This document shows positions 46,315 to 55,597 of a DNA stretch of 64,000 nt, in pieces. The stretch comes from Sediminibacillus terrae (GTDB lineage Bacteria; Bacillota; Bacilli; Bacillales; Amphibacillaceae). The stretch covers positions 89,343 through 153,342 of the forward strand of contig NZ_VZDQ01000029.1 in NCBI RefSeq assembly GCF_009602435.1, written 5' to 3'. Each line of letters opens with the position of its first letter. Positions within the stretch are counted from its first letter, which is position 1. The notes under the pieces are model-generated. The model saw nothing but the letters and a program-made list of their open reading frames with translations, did not search any database and was not told where the DNA came from. The position numbers and the translations under genes are program-made.

Positions 46315-46375
46315 TATGCAAAGTCATATGGCGCTCTGTCTGATATGTGGTCCGATTACAAAAAGAACCCCCTTG

Positions 46376-46414
46376 CCGTTCCTGCCTATCCCATCAGGCT
46401 GGAGCGGTTTTTTT
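46376..46414 (+). terminator. Rho-independent terminator after queG
   Basis: Stem ccgttcctgcct / aggctggagcgg with one mismatch, followed by seven T. Confidence 0.8.
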
Positions 46415-46465
46415 GTTCAGAGAAGCTGGTTCCTCTCATATATGTGTATTAGGAGGGATGCGCGC

Positions 46466-47329
46466 ATGGATGATAAACAACTATTGACGGCGTATTGGCA
46501 GCATCTATTGGAGCAGAGAAACGAGGGGGATCCGGAGAGTTGGATTGCACGGAAAAAACGCCTGCATGAGGAGCGCGGAAATAAGGTGCCGAGAATCAGA
46601 GGGGAGGGGAAACTCCAGCGGAAAAGTCGGGGGAAACAGGATAAGTACACGATCGAGTATGATTTACTGACAGTATTTTTCGTCAAGCAGGGAAACTCTT
46701 TTTATCATGAAGAGGAACAGCGCCGTCATACTGCCGTCATCCAGGAAGGACAGGTGATCAGTGATGAACTGCTTCTTCCTCCCGAGCCGGAAACACAACT
46801 GCCGGCCATCGAGATATTTGGCAAAGAGGAAACGCGAGTGCAACGCTTTGACTATGACAGGCGTGCTGCAGTCCAATATGCGGAGCGATGGTGGAACGAT
46901 TACAACCCTGAGTTTCGGAAATTTGCCGTGGACTGTACCAGTTACGTGTCCCAATGTCTCCATGCCGGCGGCGCACCGATGTGGGGAATGCCCGACAGAG
47001 GGCGGGGATGGTGGTATCAGGGAGACAGTTGGAGTTACAGTTGGGCTGTTGCCCACTCCTTGCGCTGGTATTTGAGCGGGTCGACACAAGGGTTGAAAGG
47101 AAAAGAAGTAGAAAGGGCCAGCGATTTATTGCCGGGGGATGTAATTTGTTACGATTTTCAAGGAGACGGAAGATGGGACCATAATACAATCGTAGTATCG
47201 AAGGATACAAACGGCGAGCCGCTTGTCAACGCCCATACAGACAACAGTCGGCACCGCTATTGGGAGTACCGGGATTCGATGGCCTGGACGGAAGACTGCC
47301 AGTACAAGTTTTTCCGGATCGGTGAATGA
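46466..47329 (+). CDS. Amidase-domain protein (YhbB-like)
   Basis: 287-residue protein whose C-terminal half carries an Amidase_6-type domain: the catalytic Cys lies in VDCTSYVSQCL, with the NPEFRKFAVDCT lead-in, and the late WDHNTIVVS and VNAHTDNSRHRYW segments provide the His. An N-terminal 120-residue basic domain precedes it. No signal peptide is visible at this start. The long open frame upstream overlaps queG and is rejected, because AGGAGGG precedes the ATG at 46466. Homologous to YhbB in the same B. subtilis locus. It may act on cell wall or spore cortex peptides. Confidence 0.8.
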   Translation: MDDKQLLTAYWQHLLEQRNEGDPESWIARKKRLHEERGNKVPRIRGEGKLQRKSRGKQDKYTIEYDLLTVFFVKQGNSFYHEEEQRRHTAVIQEGQVISDELLLPPEPETQLPAIEIFGKEETRVQRFDYDRRAAVQYAERWWNDYNPEFRKFAVDCTSYVSQCLHAGGAPMWGMPDRGRGWWYQGDSWSYSWAVAHSLRWYLSGSTQGLKGKEVERASDLLPGDVICYDFQGDGRWDHNTIVVSKDTNGEPLVNAHTDNSRHRYWEYRDSMAWTEDCQYKFFRIGE

Positions 47330-47384
47330 TACTGTGACCTCCCATTCATCCCCCGGCAGGTGTTCACGTAACTTCTGTTAACTG

Positions 47385-47393
47385 TGGTATAAT
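47385..47393 (+). promoter_or_regulatory. Extended -10 promoter of trmL
   Basis: TGGTATAAT, an extended -10 element (TGnTATAAT), about 33 bases before the GTG start of trmL. Confidence 0.5.
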
Positions 47394-47426
47394 AAGCGGG
47401 TTACTAACTATTTGGGGTGAAAAAAA

Positions 47427-47900
47427 GTGGCAATACACGTAGTTTTATTTCAGCCAGAAATACCCGCCAATACGGGTAATATTTCGCGCACCTGCCTGGC
47501 CACTGGTGCGACATTGCATCTGATCAGACCGCTTGGTTTTTCCACTGATGACAGGATGGTTCGCAGAGCTGGTCTGGATTATTGGAAGGATGTCAAAATC
47601 CATTATTATGATTCCTTGGATGAATTGTACCAAACTTATCCAGATGGGGATTTTTACTATATTGAAAACTTCGGTTCCAAACATTATACCGACTTTGACT
47701 TCAATCAGCCTGAAGAAGATTTGTTTTTTGTATTCGGCAGGGAAACGAACGGAATTCCGAAAGAATTGTTGGTAGGAAAAGAGGATAAGTGTTTACGGAT
47801 CCATATGAATGACATGGTCCGCTCCCTTAATTTATCCAATACGGCGGCAATTATTGTTTATGAAGCACTGCGGCAACAGGGGTTTCCCGGGTTGCATTAA
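47427..47900 (+). CDS. trmL: tRNA (cytidine/uridine-34 2'-O)-methyltransferase TrmL (CspR)
   Basis: 157-residue SPOUT-class methyltransferase that methylates the wobble nucleotide of tRNA-Leu. The knotted fold is shown by QPEIPANTGNISRTC, LIRPLGF, FVFGRETNGIPKELL and MVRSLNLSNTAAIIVYEALRQ. The start is GTG at 47427 after GGGGTG. The gene follows the yhbB-like gene in the conserved order. Confidence 0.92.
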   Translation: MAIHVVLFQPEIPANTGNISRTCLATGATLHLIRPLGFSTDDRMVRRAGLDYWKDVKIHYYDSLDELYQTYPDGDFYYIENFGSKHYTDFDFNQPEEDLFFVFGRETNGIPKELLVGKEDKCLRIHMNDMVRSLNLSNTAAIIVYEALRQQGFPGLH

Positions 47901-48163
47901 AGATATATAAGTGAAAATGCCAGCCTGGCGGTTGTTTATTTGTAGCGATTGTCGCGTCCGCGGCTTTTCTCTTAGAATCGTTGTTGTGGAAGAAAAGTAG
48001 AAAGTCCGTTATCTGTGTATATGATTTGGTCTTCTTTTTCTTACGCCTATATCCATTATATTGGATTTTCTCGCTTGATACTCAGCAGGCATTAAACATA
48101 TTTTAGTGTCTTTTTCAAATTTTCTATTTTCATCAAGTGGGTAATTCATCTAAACCGGAAAAT
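47901..48163. other. Intergenic stretch, nothing recognised
   Basis: AT-rich bases between trmL and the terminator at 48165. I see no gene or strong signal. Confidence 0.35.
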
Positions 48164-48164
48164 A

Positions 48165-48208
48165 AAAAAACAGAACGCCTGGTTCTAAATCCTGGCGTTC
48201 TGTTTTTT
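48165..48208. terminator. Bidirectional terminator
   Basis: Perfect 15-bp stem aaaaaacagaacgcc / ggcgttctgtttttt. It serves the minus-strand 32-residue gene and possibly trmL. Confidence 0.85.
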
Positions 48209-48280
48209 ATTTTTATGTTATTTCTTGTCCTCTTTTTGTCGACTGCATTTCATAGCAAGCAGGTGGAAAGAAGGAACTAC

Positions 48281-48379
48281 TTATCGTTTTGGGGATTGCT
48301 TTGATTCCTTGCCGGCTGTGAAAATGGAAGTAAGGAATACAATGGTTACGCCCAAAATCAATGCAATATTCATACTCAT
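48281..48379 (-). CDS. 32-residue single-pass membrane peptide
   Basis: Short gene of 32 codons. The product starts MSMNIALILGVTIVFLTSIF, a hydrophobic helix, then a basic tail TAGKESKQSPKR. A strong ribosome site AAGGAGG lies 9 bases before the ATG, a sigma-A promoter precedes it (48451-48479), and a strong terminator follows (48165-48208). Together these make it a real gene rather than chance. It stands between trmL and prkA in the opposite orientation. I do not recognise a family. A membrane regulator or a small spore or stress protein is possible. Confidence 0.7.
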   Translation of the reverse strand: MSMNIALILGVTIVFLTSIFTAGKESKQSPKR

Positions 48380-48450
48380 GGAAGGCATCCTCCTTTATGT
48401 TCTGTGGCCACACCAGGCAGCAATTGTTTATGTAGCTGTATCTTTCCTCC

Positions 48451-48479
48451 ATTATAACGAATTATGAGAAGCTTGTGAA
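48451..48479 (-). promoter_or_regulatory. Sigma-A promoter of the 32-residue gene
   Basis: On the minus strand, TTCACA (48474-48479), 17-base spacer, TATAAT (48451-48456). Confidence 0.65.
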
Positions 48480-48686
48480 CTCCGAACCTGCGAGTCCTTT
48501 CAAGACAAGGGGAGTATCATTATCATCAGGTTACCTGTTGCTATCATTCATCTTCACAAGGGTGGCTACATAGATTAAAGTAACCATCTTTTCTTATGGG
48601 AACCAAGAAGGGAACAGGGGTAGAGGAAACCTGTGCTCAACATACGGCTGGGTAGTTTTGCTAAATTCTTCAGGGAGGGCGTAGAG

Positions 48687-50585
48687 ATGGATATATTGAA
48701 AAAAATCCAGGATCATAGAGAAGATCAGGAAAAGTTGAAATGGGAAGGAACTTTCGCGGATTATCTGGACCTGTTAAAGGAACGGCCTTATTTAGCTCAA
48801 TCTGCCCACTCAAGGGTCTATAACATGATCAAGCATAAGGGAGTCACGGAACGGGAAGACGGGGTGAAAACATACCGCTTTTTTTCCGATGCGCTCTATG
48901 GATTGGATGAAGCACTCGAACGGCTGGTAGAGGAGTATTTTCATCCGGCAGCAAGACGACTTGATGTAAAAAAGCGGATCTTGCTTTTGATGGGTCCGGT
49001 AAGTGGAGGGAAGTCTACATTGGTGGCCTTGTTGAAACGCGGCTTGGAACAGTACACACTGACCGATGAAGGAGCTGTTTATGCAATCAAGGGCTGCCCG
49101 ATGCATGAAGATCCACTCCATTTGATCCCGGCACATCTACGACCGGATTTTGAAGAACAATATGGTGTGAAAATTGAAGGAAGTTTGTCTCCGCTGAATA
49201 CCATGCGACTGGAACAGGAATATGAAGGGCGGATCGAAGATGTCATGGTGGAGCGGATTTTCTTTTCTGAAGATAAACGAACAGGAATCGGCACGTTCAG
49301 TCCTTCCGATCCGAAGTCCCAAGACATAGCGGACTTAACCGGATCGATAGATTTTTCCACCATTGCTGAATACGGTTCTGAATCCGATCCCCGCGCTTAT
49401 CGTTTTGATGGCGAACTCAATAAAGCCAATCGGGGAATCATGGAGTTCCAGGAAATGCTGAAATGTGACGAGAAGTTTCTTTGGCATTTACTTTCTCTCA
49501 CCCAGGAAGGGAATTTCAAGGCGGGCAGATTTGCACTTATTTCCGCTGATGAACTGATTGTGGCCCATACAAACGAATCCGAATATCGATCATTCATCGC
49601 AAATAAAAAGAACGAAGCACTTCATTCCCGGATGATCGTCATGCCGGTTCCATACAATTTGCGGTTGAGCGAAGAAGAACGCATTTATGAAAAGATGATC
49701 AAAGAGAGTGATATAAAAGATGTCCATATCGCACCGCATACGCTCCGGGTTGCAGCCATGTTCACCGTCTTGAGCAGGCTGAAAGAATCCAACCGCGGCA
49801 GCATCAGCCTGCTTAAAAAAATGTATCTTTATGACGGACAGAATGTGGAAGGGTATAGTGATGCTGATGTCCTTGAAATGAAAAAGGAATTTGCCGATGA
49901 GGGAATGAGCGGCATCGACCCGCGTTATGTCATCAATCGGATTTCCTCGACAATCATCAAGAAGGAAATGACTTCGATCAATGCACTGGATGTCCTGCGT
50001 TCACTGAAGGATGGCCTGGACAGCCACGCCTCCATTTCCAAAGATGATAAGGAGAGGTACTTGAATTTCATTTCAATTGCCCGGAAGGAATATGATGAAA
50101 TCGCCAAAAAAGAAGTCCAAAAAGCGTTCGTTTATTCGTATGAAGAATCGGCGCGGACATTGATGGAAAACTATCTTGATAATGTAGAAGCTTATTGCAA
50201 CAAAACAAAACTCCACGATCCTCTGACAGGAGAAGAAATGCATCCGGATGAGAAATTGATGCGTTCGATCGAGGAACAGATCGGCATTTCGGAAAATGCC
50301 AAAAAAGCGTTCCGGGAAGAGATCTTGATCCGGATTTCCGCCTATGCACGGAAGGGGAAAAAGTTCAATTATCAATCACACGAACGCTTGCGTGAAGCTA
50401 TTCAGAAAAAATTGTTTGCCGATTTGAAGGATGTTGTCAAAATTACGACTTCGAGCAAGACACCGGATGAACAGCAGCTCAAGAAAATCAATGAAGTGGT
50501 GGCCACACTGATCGATGAGTATGGCTATAACTCTACTTCTGCAAATGAACTGCTCCGTTATGTCGGCAGTTTGTTGAATCGATGA
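48687..50585 (+). CDS. prkA: Serine protein kinase PrkA
   Basis: 632-residue protein. The N-terminal AAA+-like domain carries the P-loop GPVSGGKST (near residue 105) and the C terminus carries a kinase-like domain. In Bacillus, PrkA is a sporulation-linked mother-cell protein; E. coli YeaG is the homologue. Proposed roles are phosphorylation of a 60-kDa protein and ATP-dependent protease activity. The start at 48687 follows AGGGAGGG; an in-frame ATG 18 codons upstream is rejected. In B. subtilis yhbH follows directly, but here it lies 12 kb away. Confidence 0.92.
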   Translation: MDILKKIQDHREDQEKLKWEGTFADYLDLLKERPYLAQSAHSRVYNMIKHKGVTEREDGVKTYRFFSDALYGLDEALERLVEEYFHPAARRLDVKKRILLLMGPVSGGKSTLVALLKRGLEQYTLTDEGAVYAIKGCPMHEDPLHLIPAHLRPDFEEQYGVKIEGSLSPLNTMRLEQEYEGRIEDVMVERIFFSEDKRTGIGTFSPSDPKSQDIADLTGSIDFSTIAEYGSESDPRAYRFDGELNKANRGIMEFQEMLKCDEKFLWHLLSLTQEGNFKAGRFALISADELIVAHTNESEYRSFIANKKNEALHSRMIVMPVPYNLRLSEEERIYEKMIKESDIKDVHIAPHTLRVAAMFTVLSRLKESNRGSISLLKKMYLYDGQNVEGYSDADVLEMKKEFADEGMSGIDPRYVINRISSTIIKKEMTSINALDVLRSLKDGLDSHASISKDDKERYLNFISIARKEYDEIAKKEVQKAFVYSYEESARTLMENYLDNVEAYCNKTKLHDPLTGEEMHPDEKLMRSIEEQIGISENAKKAFREEILIRISAYARKGKKFNYQSHERLREAIQKKLFADLKDVVKITTSSKTPDEQQLKKINEVVATLIDEYGYNSTSANELLRYVGSLLNR

Positions 50586-50765
50586 TGGTTGCATGATTCC
50601 TTTTTAGTGGGCACTTGAAACAGTAACAGTCCTTTCTATCTATATTTGCTTGTCGGTCGCGGGCAAGTGCATGCTCCTCTGGCGCTGTTTTCGAACGTAA
50701 GCACATTGCATGTTCCACGCCTGGATTGTGATACCTGCCGATTTTTCATAACATTCTCCTTATAA
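50586..50765. other. Intergenic stretch after prkA, nothing recognised
   Basis: Non-coding in appearance. The only signal is the terminator at its right edge. Confidence 0.35.
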
Positions 50766-50799
50766 CCTTGGCTCCATGATAACGGAGCCAAGGCTTTTT
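50766..50799 (+). terminator. Rho-independent terminator
   Basis: Perfect 10-bp stem ccttggctcc / ggagccaagg then five T. It probably ends the prkA transcript. Confidence 0.85.
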
Positions 50800-50852
50800 A
50801 CATATAATTATTTTATATTTCGATTATTTTGATAGATGCTGTCGGTAGGTTA

Positions 50853-50881
50853 TTGTTTCCTTGTATAAAATAGGGTATATT
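50853..50881 (+). promoter_or_regulatory. Sigma-A promoter of the 2-oxoglutarate dehydrogenase operon
   Basis: TTGTTT (50853-50858), 17-base spacer, TATATT (50876-50881), about 97 bases before the odhA start. Confidence 0.55.
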
Positions 50882-50977
50882 AGTTGATGTAGAAAGAGGT
50901 CAGTTCTATAATGGTCATTGAATGTTCAATGACGTCTAATTGATGGAGAAAGTGAACTTCTAATGGGGGTATAAGTC

Positions 50978-53839
50978 GTGACACAGCAAGAATCTAGTGG
51001 AAGATTCTGGGAAAATTTTCATGGTCCAAACATGGGGTACATTGAAGAACAGTATGAATTGTACAAACAAGACCCCTCGACAATCGATGCATCTTTGAAA
51101 GAAATGTTCGATCAGCACGGGGCACCTGAATGGTTGACACAAACAGGGGGATTGCAGCAAACCGATTCAGCGACAACTTCAGCCAGTGATATCAAGAAAT
51201 TAACCTCGGCAATGAAACTTGTGGAGGCTATTCGCCGTTACGGACATTTAGAAGCGGACATATATCCTGTCGGAAAAGAGAAGGATCGCAACTCAGAGTT
51301 GGTCAATCCGGCTTATTATAATTTGACGAACGAAGATTTGGAAGCGATTCCTGCGAGCTGGATTTGGGACGATGCGCCCGGTAATGTGACCAATGCGCTG
51401 GAAGTGGTCACATTGTTGAAAAAGAATTATGCGGGTACCACTTCTTTTGAATATGATCATGTGAACAATGACGATGAGCGGAAATGGCTGCAGGATAAAA
51501 TCGATACCGGCGCCTTTGCATTGTCATTGAGTAAAGAGGAAAAAAAGCAGCTGTTGAAACGGCTGACAGATGTAGAAGGATTTGAAAGTTTTCTTGCCAA
51601 GACCTTTGTCGGCCAGAAGCGTTTTTCCATCGAGGGATTGGAAATGATGGTACCGATGCTTGATAAAGCGGTCAACAATTCATTTACCGATGAAACCGAG
51701 GAAATCTTGATGGGGATGGCGCACAGAGGTCGTTTAAGCGTGTTGACCCACGTGCTTGGCAAGCCATATGACAAGATATTTTCTGAATTTCATTATTCAT
51801 CAGATAAAGAATTAATGCCGTCGGCCGGTTCCAAAGGAATCAATTATGGCTGGACCGGCGATGTGAAATATCATTTCGGTGCAGTGAAAAGTTTGGGTGA
51901 AGACAAAGTATCTCCTACTAAAATCACCTTGGCCCACAACCCTTCCCATCTTGAATTTGTGAACCCAGTTGTGGAAGGCTTTACAAGAGCTGCGCAGGAA
52001 GATATCGATCAATCAGGCGAGCCTGTTCAAAGTCAGGACCGGGCTTTCAGCATTTTGATTCATGGAGATGCTGCTTTTATCGGGGAAGGTGTTGTAGCCG
52101 AAACGTTGAACATGAGCGATTTGCCAGGTTATCGTACAGGCGGCACTCTGCATTTGATCGCCAATAATCTGGTCGGCTTCACTACCAGTCAGGATCAAGG
52201 CAGATCGACCAGATATGCAAGTGACTTGGCGAAAGGATTCGAAATTCCGATCGTCCATGTCAATGCGGATGACCCGGAGGCATGTGTGTCCGCTATGGCG
52301 CTTGCATATGAATACCGGCAGACCTTCCATAAAGACTTTTTGATCGATTTAGTCGGCTATCGCCGTTACGGTCATAATGAAATGGATGAACCGCGTGCGA
52401 CACAGCCGCAGCTATACAAAGAAATAGATAAACATGATTCTGTTGCTGTCATTTATGCGAAACGCCTGCAACAAGAAGGGGTCATCGGCGAGAGCGATTA
52501 CGAAAAACTGAAAAATGACCGGGAACAGGAGCTTAAGGGTATTTTCGATAACATGATGGAAAATGAAACAGATGAACCGGAACCGAAGCCGGCTCCAGAG
52601 GCTTTGTCAAATGGTCTTGACGGTATCAAAACAGCTGTCCCGCTCGACCAGCTGAAGCAGCTGAATGAAGGTCTTCTCAAACGTCCGGAAGGTTTCCAAG
52701 GTTTTAAGAAACTGGAAAAAATCCTTAAAAAACGTGGAGAATCGTTGGAAGAAGGAAACAAGGCGGATTGGGCCACGGCAGAAACGCTTGCATATGCGTC
52801 CATTTTGCAAGATGGTGTCTCTATACGTCTGACCGGCCAGGACTCGGAACGCGGAACCTTCGCCCATCGCCATCTGGTGCTTCATGACGTGGAGACAGGG
52901 GATACCTACTGTCCTATGCACGGATTGGACCAGGCAAACGCTTCGTTTGCCATCCATAACAGTCCATTGTCGGAGGCGGGTGTGCTAGGTTTTGAGTATG
53001 GGTACAGCGTTCAATCACCGAACACACTGGTTCTTTGGGAAGCGCAATTCGGTGATTTCGCCAACGCTGGCCAAGTGATTTTAGACCAGTTCATAGCTGC
53101 CGGACGTGCCAAGTGGGGGGAAAAGTCGAACATGGTGCTGTTGCTTCCACATGGCTACGAAGGCCAGGGACCGGAGCACTCCAGCGCCAGACTCGAACGT
53201 TTCTTGCAGCTTGCTGCTGAAAACAACTGGATTATCGCCAACGTGACCACCAGCGCACAATACTTCCATTTGTTACGCCGTCAGGCAGCTTTGAGAGGGA
53301 AAGATGCAGCCCGTCCGCTTGTTGTCATGACGCCGAAAAGTTTGTTGCGCAATCAGCGTGTAGCTTCTACGGCAAGAGAGTTCAGCGAGCAGAACTTCGA
53401 AAAAGTCATCACACAACCAGGTTTGCCGAAGACGACGAAAAAAGCGAAAAGACTGGTCATCGGCAGTGGTAAAGTGATGGTGGATATCGCTGAAACGATG
53501 AGCCAGAATGAAGATAAAGTGAAGGATACCCATGTGATCCGATTGGAGCAAATTTATCCATTCCCTGCCAAAGAATTGGAAAAGATACTGAAAGATTGTC
53601 CAAATGTGGAAGAAGTGATCTGGGTTCAGGAAGAGCCGAGAAATATGGGCAGCTGGAACTTTGTCAAAGAACTTCTATACAATCTGCTGGGTAAACATCA
53701 ACAGCTGCGTTATGTCGGTCGTCCTGATCGGTCGTCACCAGCGGTTGGAGAGCCAAACATACACAAAACAGAACAAAAACGAATCGTGCAGGAAGCCTTA
53801 AAGCTGTCTAAAGGAGGAGATTCCAGTGAAGGAAATTAA
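50978..53839 (+). CDS. odhA: 2-oxoglutarate dehydrogenase E1 component (SucA/OdhA)
   Basis: 953-residue thiamine-diphosphate decarboxylase of the TCA cycle that converts 2-oxoglutarate and transfers succinyl to the E2 lipoyl group. The N-terminal FWENFHGPNMGYIEEQYELY is the E2-binding segment, LMGMAHRGRLSVL and the TPP-binding HGDAAFIGEGVVAETLNMS with HLIANN follow, and the C-terminal transketolase domain has GHEG-like PHGYEGQGPEHSSAR. Start is GTG at 50978. The end overlaps odhB by 14 bases. Confidence 0.95.
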   Translation: MTQQESSGRFWENFHGPNMGYIEEQYELYKQDPSTIDASLKEMFDQHGAPEWLTQTGGLQQTDSATTSASDIKKLTSAMKLVEAIRRYGHLEADIYPVGKEKDRNSELVNPAYYNLTNEDLEAIPASWIWDDAPGNVTNALEVVTLLKKNYAGTTSFEYDHVNNDDERKWLQDKIDTGAFALSLSKEEKKQLLKRLTDVEGFESFLAKTFVGQKRFSIEGLEMMVPMLDKAVNNSFTDETEEILMGMAHRGRLSVLTHVLGKPYDKIFSEFHYSSDKELMPSAGSKGINYGWTGDVKYHFGAVKSLGEDKVSPTKITLAHNPSHLEFVNPVVEGFTRAAQEDIDQSGEPVQSQDRAFSILIHGDAAFIGEGVVAETLNMSDLPGYRTGGTLHLIANNLVGFTTSQDQGRSTRYASDLAKGFEIPIVHVNADDPEACVSAMALAYEYRQTFHKDFLIDLVGYRRYGHNEMDEPRATQPQLYKEIDKHDSVAVIYAKRLQQEGVIGESDYEKLKNDREQELKGIFDNMMENETDEPEPKPAPEALSNGLDGIKTAVPLDQLKQLNEGLLKRPEGFQGFKKLEKILKKRGESLEEGNKADWATAETLAYASILQDGVSIRLTGQDSERGTFAHRHLVLHDVETGDTYCPMHGLDQANASFAIHNSPLSEAGVLGFEYGYSVQSPNTLVLWEAQFGDFANAGQVILDQFIAAGRAKWGEKSNMVLLLPHGYEGQGPEHSSARLERFLQLAAENNWIIANVTTSAQYFHLLRRQAALRGKDAARPLVVMTPKSLLRNQRVASTAREFSEQNFEKVITQPGLPKTTKKAKRLVIGSGKVMVDIAETMSQNEDKVKDTHVIRLEQIYPFPAKELEKILKDCPNVEEVIWVQEEPRNMGSWNFVKELLYNLLGKHQQLRYVGRPDRSSPAVGEPNIHKTEQKRIVQEALKLSKGGDSSEGN

Positions 53840-55109
53840 AGTCCCGGAATTAGCAGAATCGATTACAGAAGGTACTATCGCCGAGTGGCTCGTCAAGAAG
53901 GGTGACAAAGTGGAGAAGGGCGATCCGGTATTGGAGTTGGAAACCGACAAAGTCAACGTCGAAGTGAACGCTGATTATGCAGGCGTTGTAGTGGAGATTA
54001 CGAAAGAAGAAGGCGAAGACGTCGAAGTCGGCGACGTCATCGCCAAAGTGGATGAAAACGGGGAAGCCGGCGATGCCGGAAGTAACGGCCAGGAAGAGTC
54101 TGCAGATGCGGAAGCGCCAGCTGAGGAAAGCAAGCAGGAATCGGCACCGGAAGAAAAACCGGCAGCTGCCAGCCAAAGCGAAGGGCAAACCACTTCCAAC
54201 AGCAAAGAAACGGTTGCTTCACCTGCTGCGCGGAAGCGTGCTCGTGAGTTAGGCATTGATCTTAGCGATGTTTACCCTCGTGATCCACTAGGCCGTATCC
54301 GTCCGGAAGACGTAGAGCAAGCGGCAAAAGGCGGTCAAAAGCAAACAGAAGCACCAAAACAAGACAAGCAGTCGGCGGCAAAATCTTCCGAGAAGACAGA
54401 ATTCGACAAGCCGGTAGAGCGGGTGAAAATGAGTCGCCGCCGTCAGACAATCGCCAATCGGTTGGTGGAAGCGCAGCATAACGCAGCGATGTTGACCACG
54501 TTCAATGAAGTCGACATGACCGCAATCATGAAACTGCGCAGCGAGCGCAAGGATAAGTTCCTGGAAAAACATGATGTCAAGCTTGGATTCATGTCCTTCT
54601 TTACGAAAGCTGTCGTCGGTGCTTTGAAGGAATTTCCGCTGATCAACGCAGAAATCCAAGGCAATGAACTTGTCTTGAAAAAATTCTATGATATTGGTAT
54701 TGCTGTATCGACAGATGACGGACTCGTCGTTCCCGTCGTCCGTGATGCCGATCGTCTCGATTTTGCCGGTGTGGAACGGGAAATCGCCCATCTTGGCAAG
54801 AAAGCGCGTGATAAACAGTTGCAAATGGCTGATTTGCAAGGCGGCTCGTTCACGATTACAAACGGCGGCATTTTCGGATCCCTATTATCGACACCGATTT
54901 TAAATGCGCCTCAGGTTGGTATTCTCGGAATGCATTCCATCCAGAAACGGCCGATTGTCATGCCGGATGATTCCATCGAAGTCCGACCGATGATGTATGT
55001 GGCAATGTCTTATGATCATAGAATCGTAGACGGAAAAGACGCGGTCCAGTTCCTGGTTCGGATTAAACAAATGCTCGAAGATCCATACGATTTGTTGTTG
55101 GAAGGATAA
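53826..55109 (+). CDS. odhB: 2-oxoglutarate dehydrogenase E2, dihydrolipoamide succinyltransferase (SucB/OdhB)
   Basis: 427-residue core of the complex. The lipoyl domain (residues 1-75) carries Lys42 in ETDKVNVEV. After an acidic Ala/Glu linker comes a peripheral-subunit-binding domain (about 130-165, VASPAARKRARELG). The catalytic domain ends with the active-site His in SYDHRIVDGKDAVQF. The GTG start has GGAGGAG before it and overlaps the E1 stop by 14 bases. The E3 subunit gene is not here. Confidence 0.95.
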   Translation: MKEIKVPELAESITEGTIAEWLVKKGDKVEKGDPVLELETDKVNVEVNADYAGVVVEITKEEGEDVEVGDVIAKVDENGEAGDAGSNGQEESADAEAPAEESKQESAPEEKPAAASQSEGQTTSNSKETVASPAARKRARELGIDLSDVYPRDPLGRIRPEDVEQAAKGGQKQTEAPKQDKQSAAKSSEKTEFDKPVERVKMSRRRQTIANRLVEAQHNAAMLTTFNEVDMTAIMKLRSERKDKFLEKHDVKLGFMSFFTKAVVGALKEFPLINAEIQGNELVLKKFYDIGIAVSTDDGLVVPVVRDADRLDFAGVEREIAHLGKKARDKQLQMADLQGGSFTITNGGIFGSLLSTPILNAPQVGILGMHSIQKRPIVMPDDSIEVRPMMYVAMSYDHRIVDGKDAVQFLVRIKQMLEDPYDLLLEG

Positions 55110-55140
55110 AATCAGTAAGCTAAAGAGGCCCGGTATAACA

Positions 55141-55175
55141 AAAACGCCCAGGAGTTGTCTCCTGGGCGTTTTTTC
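55141..55175. terminator. Rho-independent terminator after odhB
   Basis: Perfect 14-bp stem aaaacgcccaggag / ctcctgggcgtttt, followed by T run. Confidence 0.9.
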
Positions 55176-55597
55176 TAATCCTTCCCGTCGATTGGACAAA
55201 AACCTTACCATCGCTATAGCGAATATGGCAACGAGGATAAACATTTTCACTTTATTTTTCTTCCCTATGTCCATCCACTTCTATCAAAATAGCCTCTATC
55301 CTAAAGGAAACTCCAGGCAACAGGCGAGTTCAATATATTTCAACAGGCCAACCTACAATAAGACCAATGGCATCCTTTCAAGCATTTTTTTCATCTTACT
55401 CATTACTAAATAGCATGATAGCAAATGTAGTCCACCGGGGTGAAAGATTCACTTTTACAGATTCGGTTTCCTTCAACTGATTATAAAAGTGCTGCTCATA
55501 GAATAAAAAAATCAGCGGTCAACAGATCCCCTCCCATGTGCAGAAAGTCAAAAGGGGTCAGGATCGCTAAAACGGTGGAAAGCCACAAAAATGCTTG
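55176..55597. other. Intergenic stretch, no clear gene
   Basis: Several short open frames without ribosome sites. One minus-strand frame (start near 55274) begins as a short hydrophobic peptide but runs through the terminator into odhB, so it is not accepted. A GGGGTCAG motif is at about 55554. Confidence 0.35.

Noticed and set aside
48213..48452. 79-residue minus-strand open frame
   Set aside because: It is out of frame with the 32-residue peptide, which has the proper ribosome site; the longer frame is a shadow.
50533..50718. 61-residue minus-strand open frame downstream of prkA
   Set aside because: No ribosome site, and its start region lacks any family-like sequence.
54900..55274. 124-residue minus-strand frame starting with a hydrophobic peptide
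   Set aside because: It runs through the odhB terminator into antisense odhB and has no convincing ribosome site.
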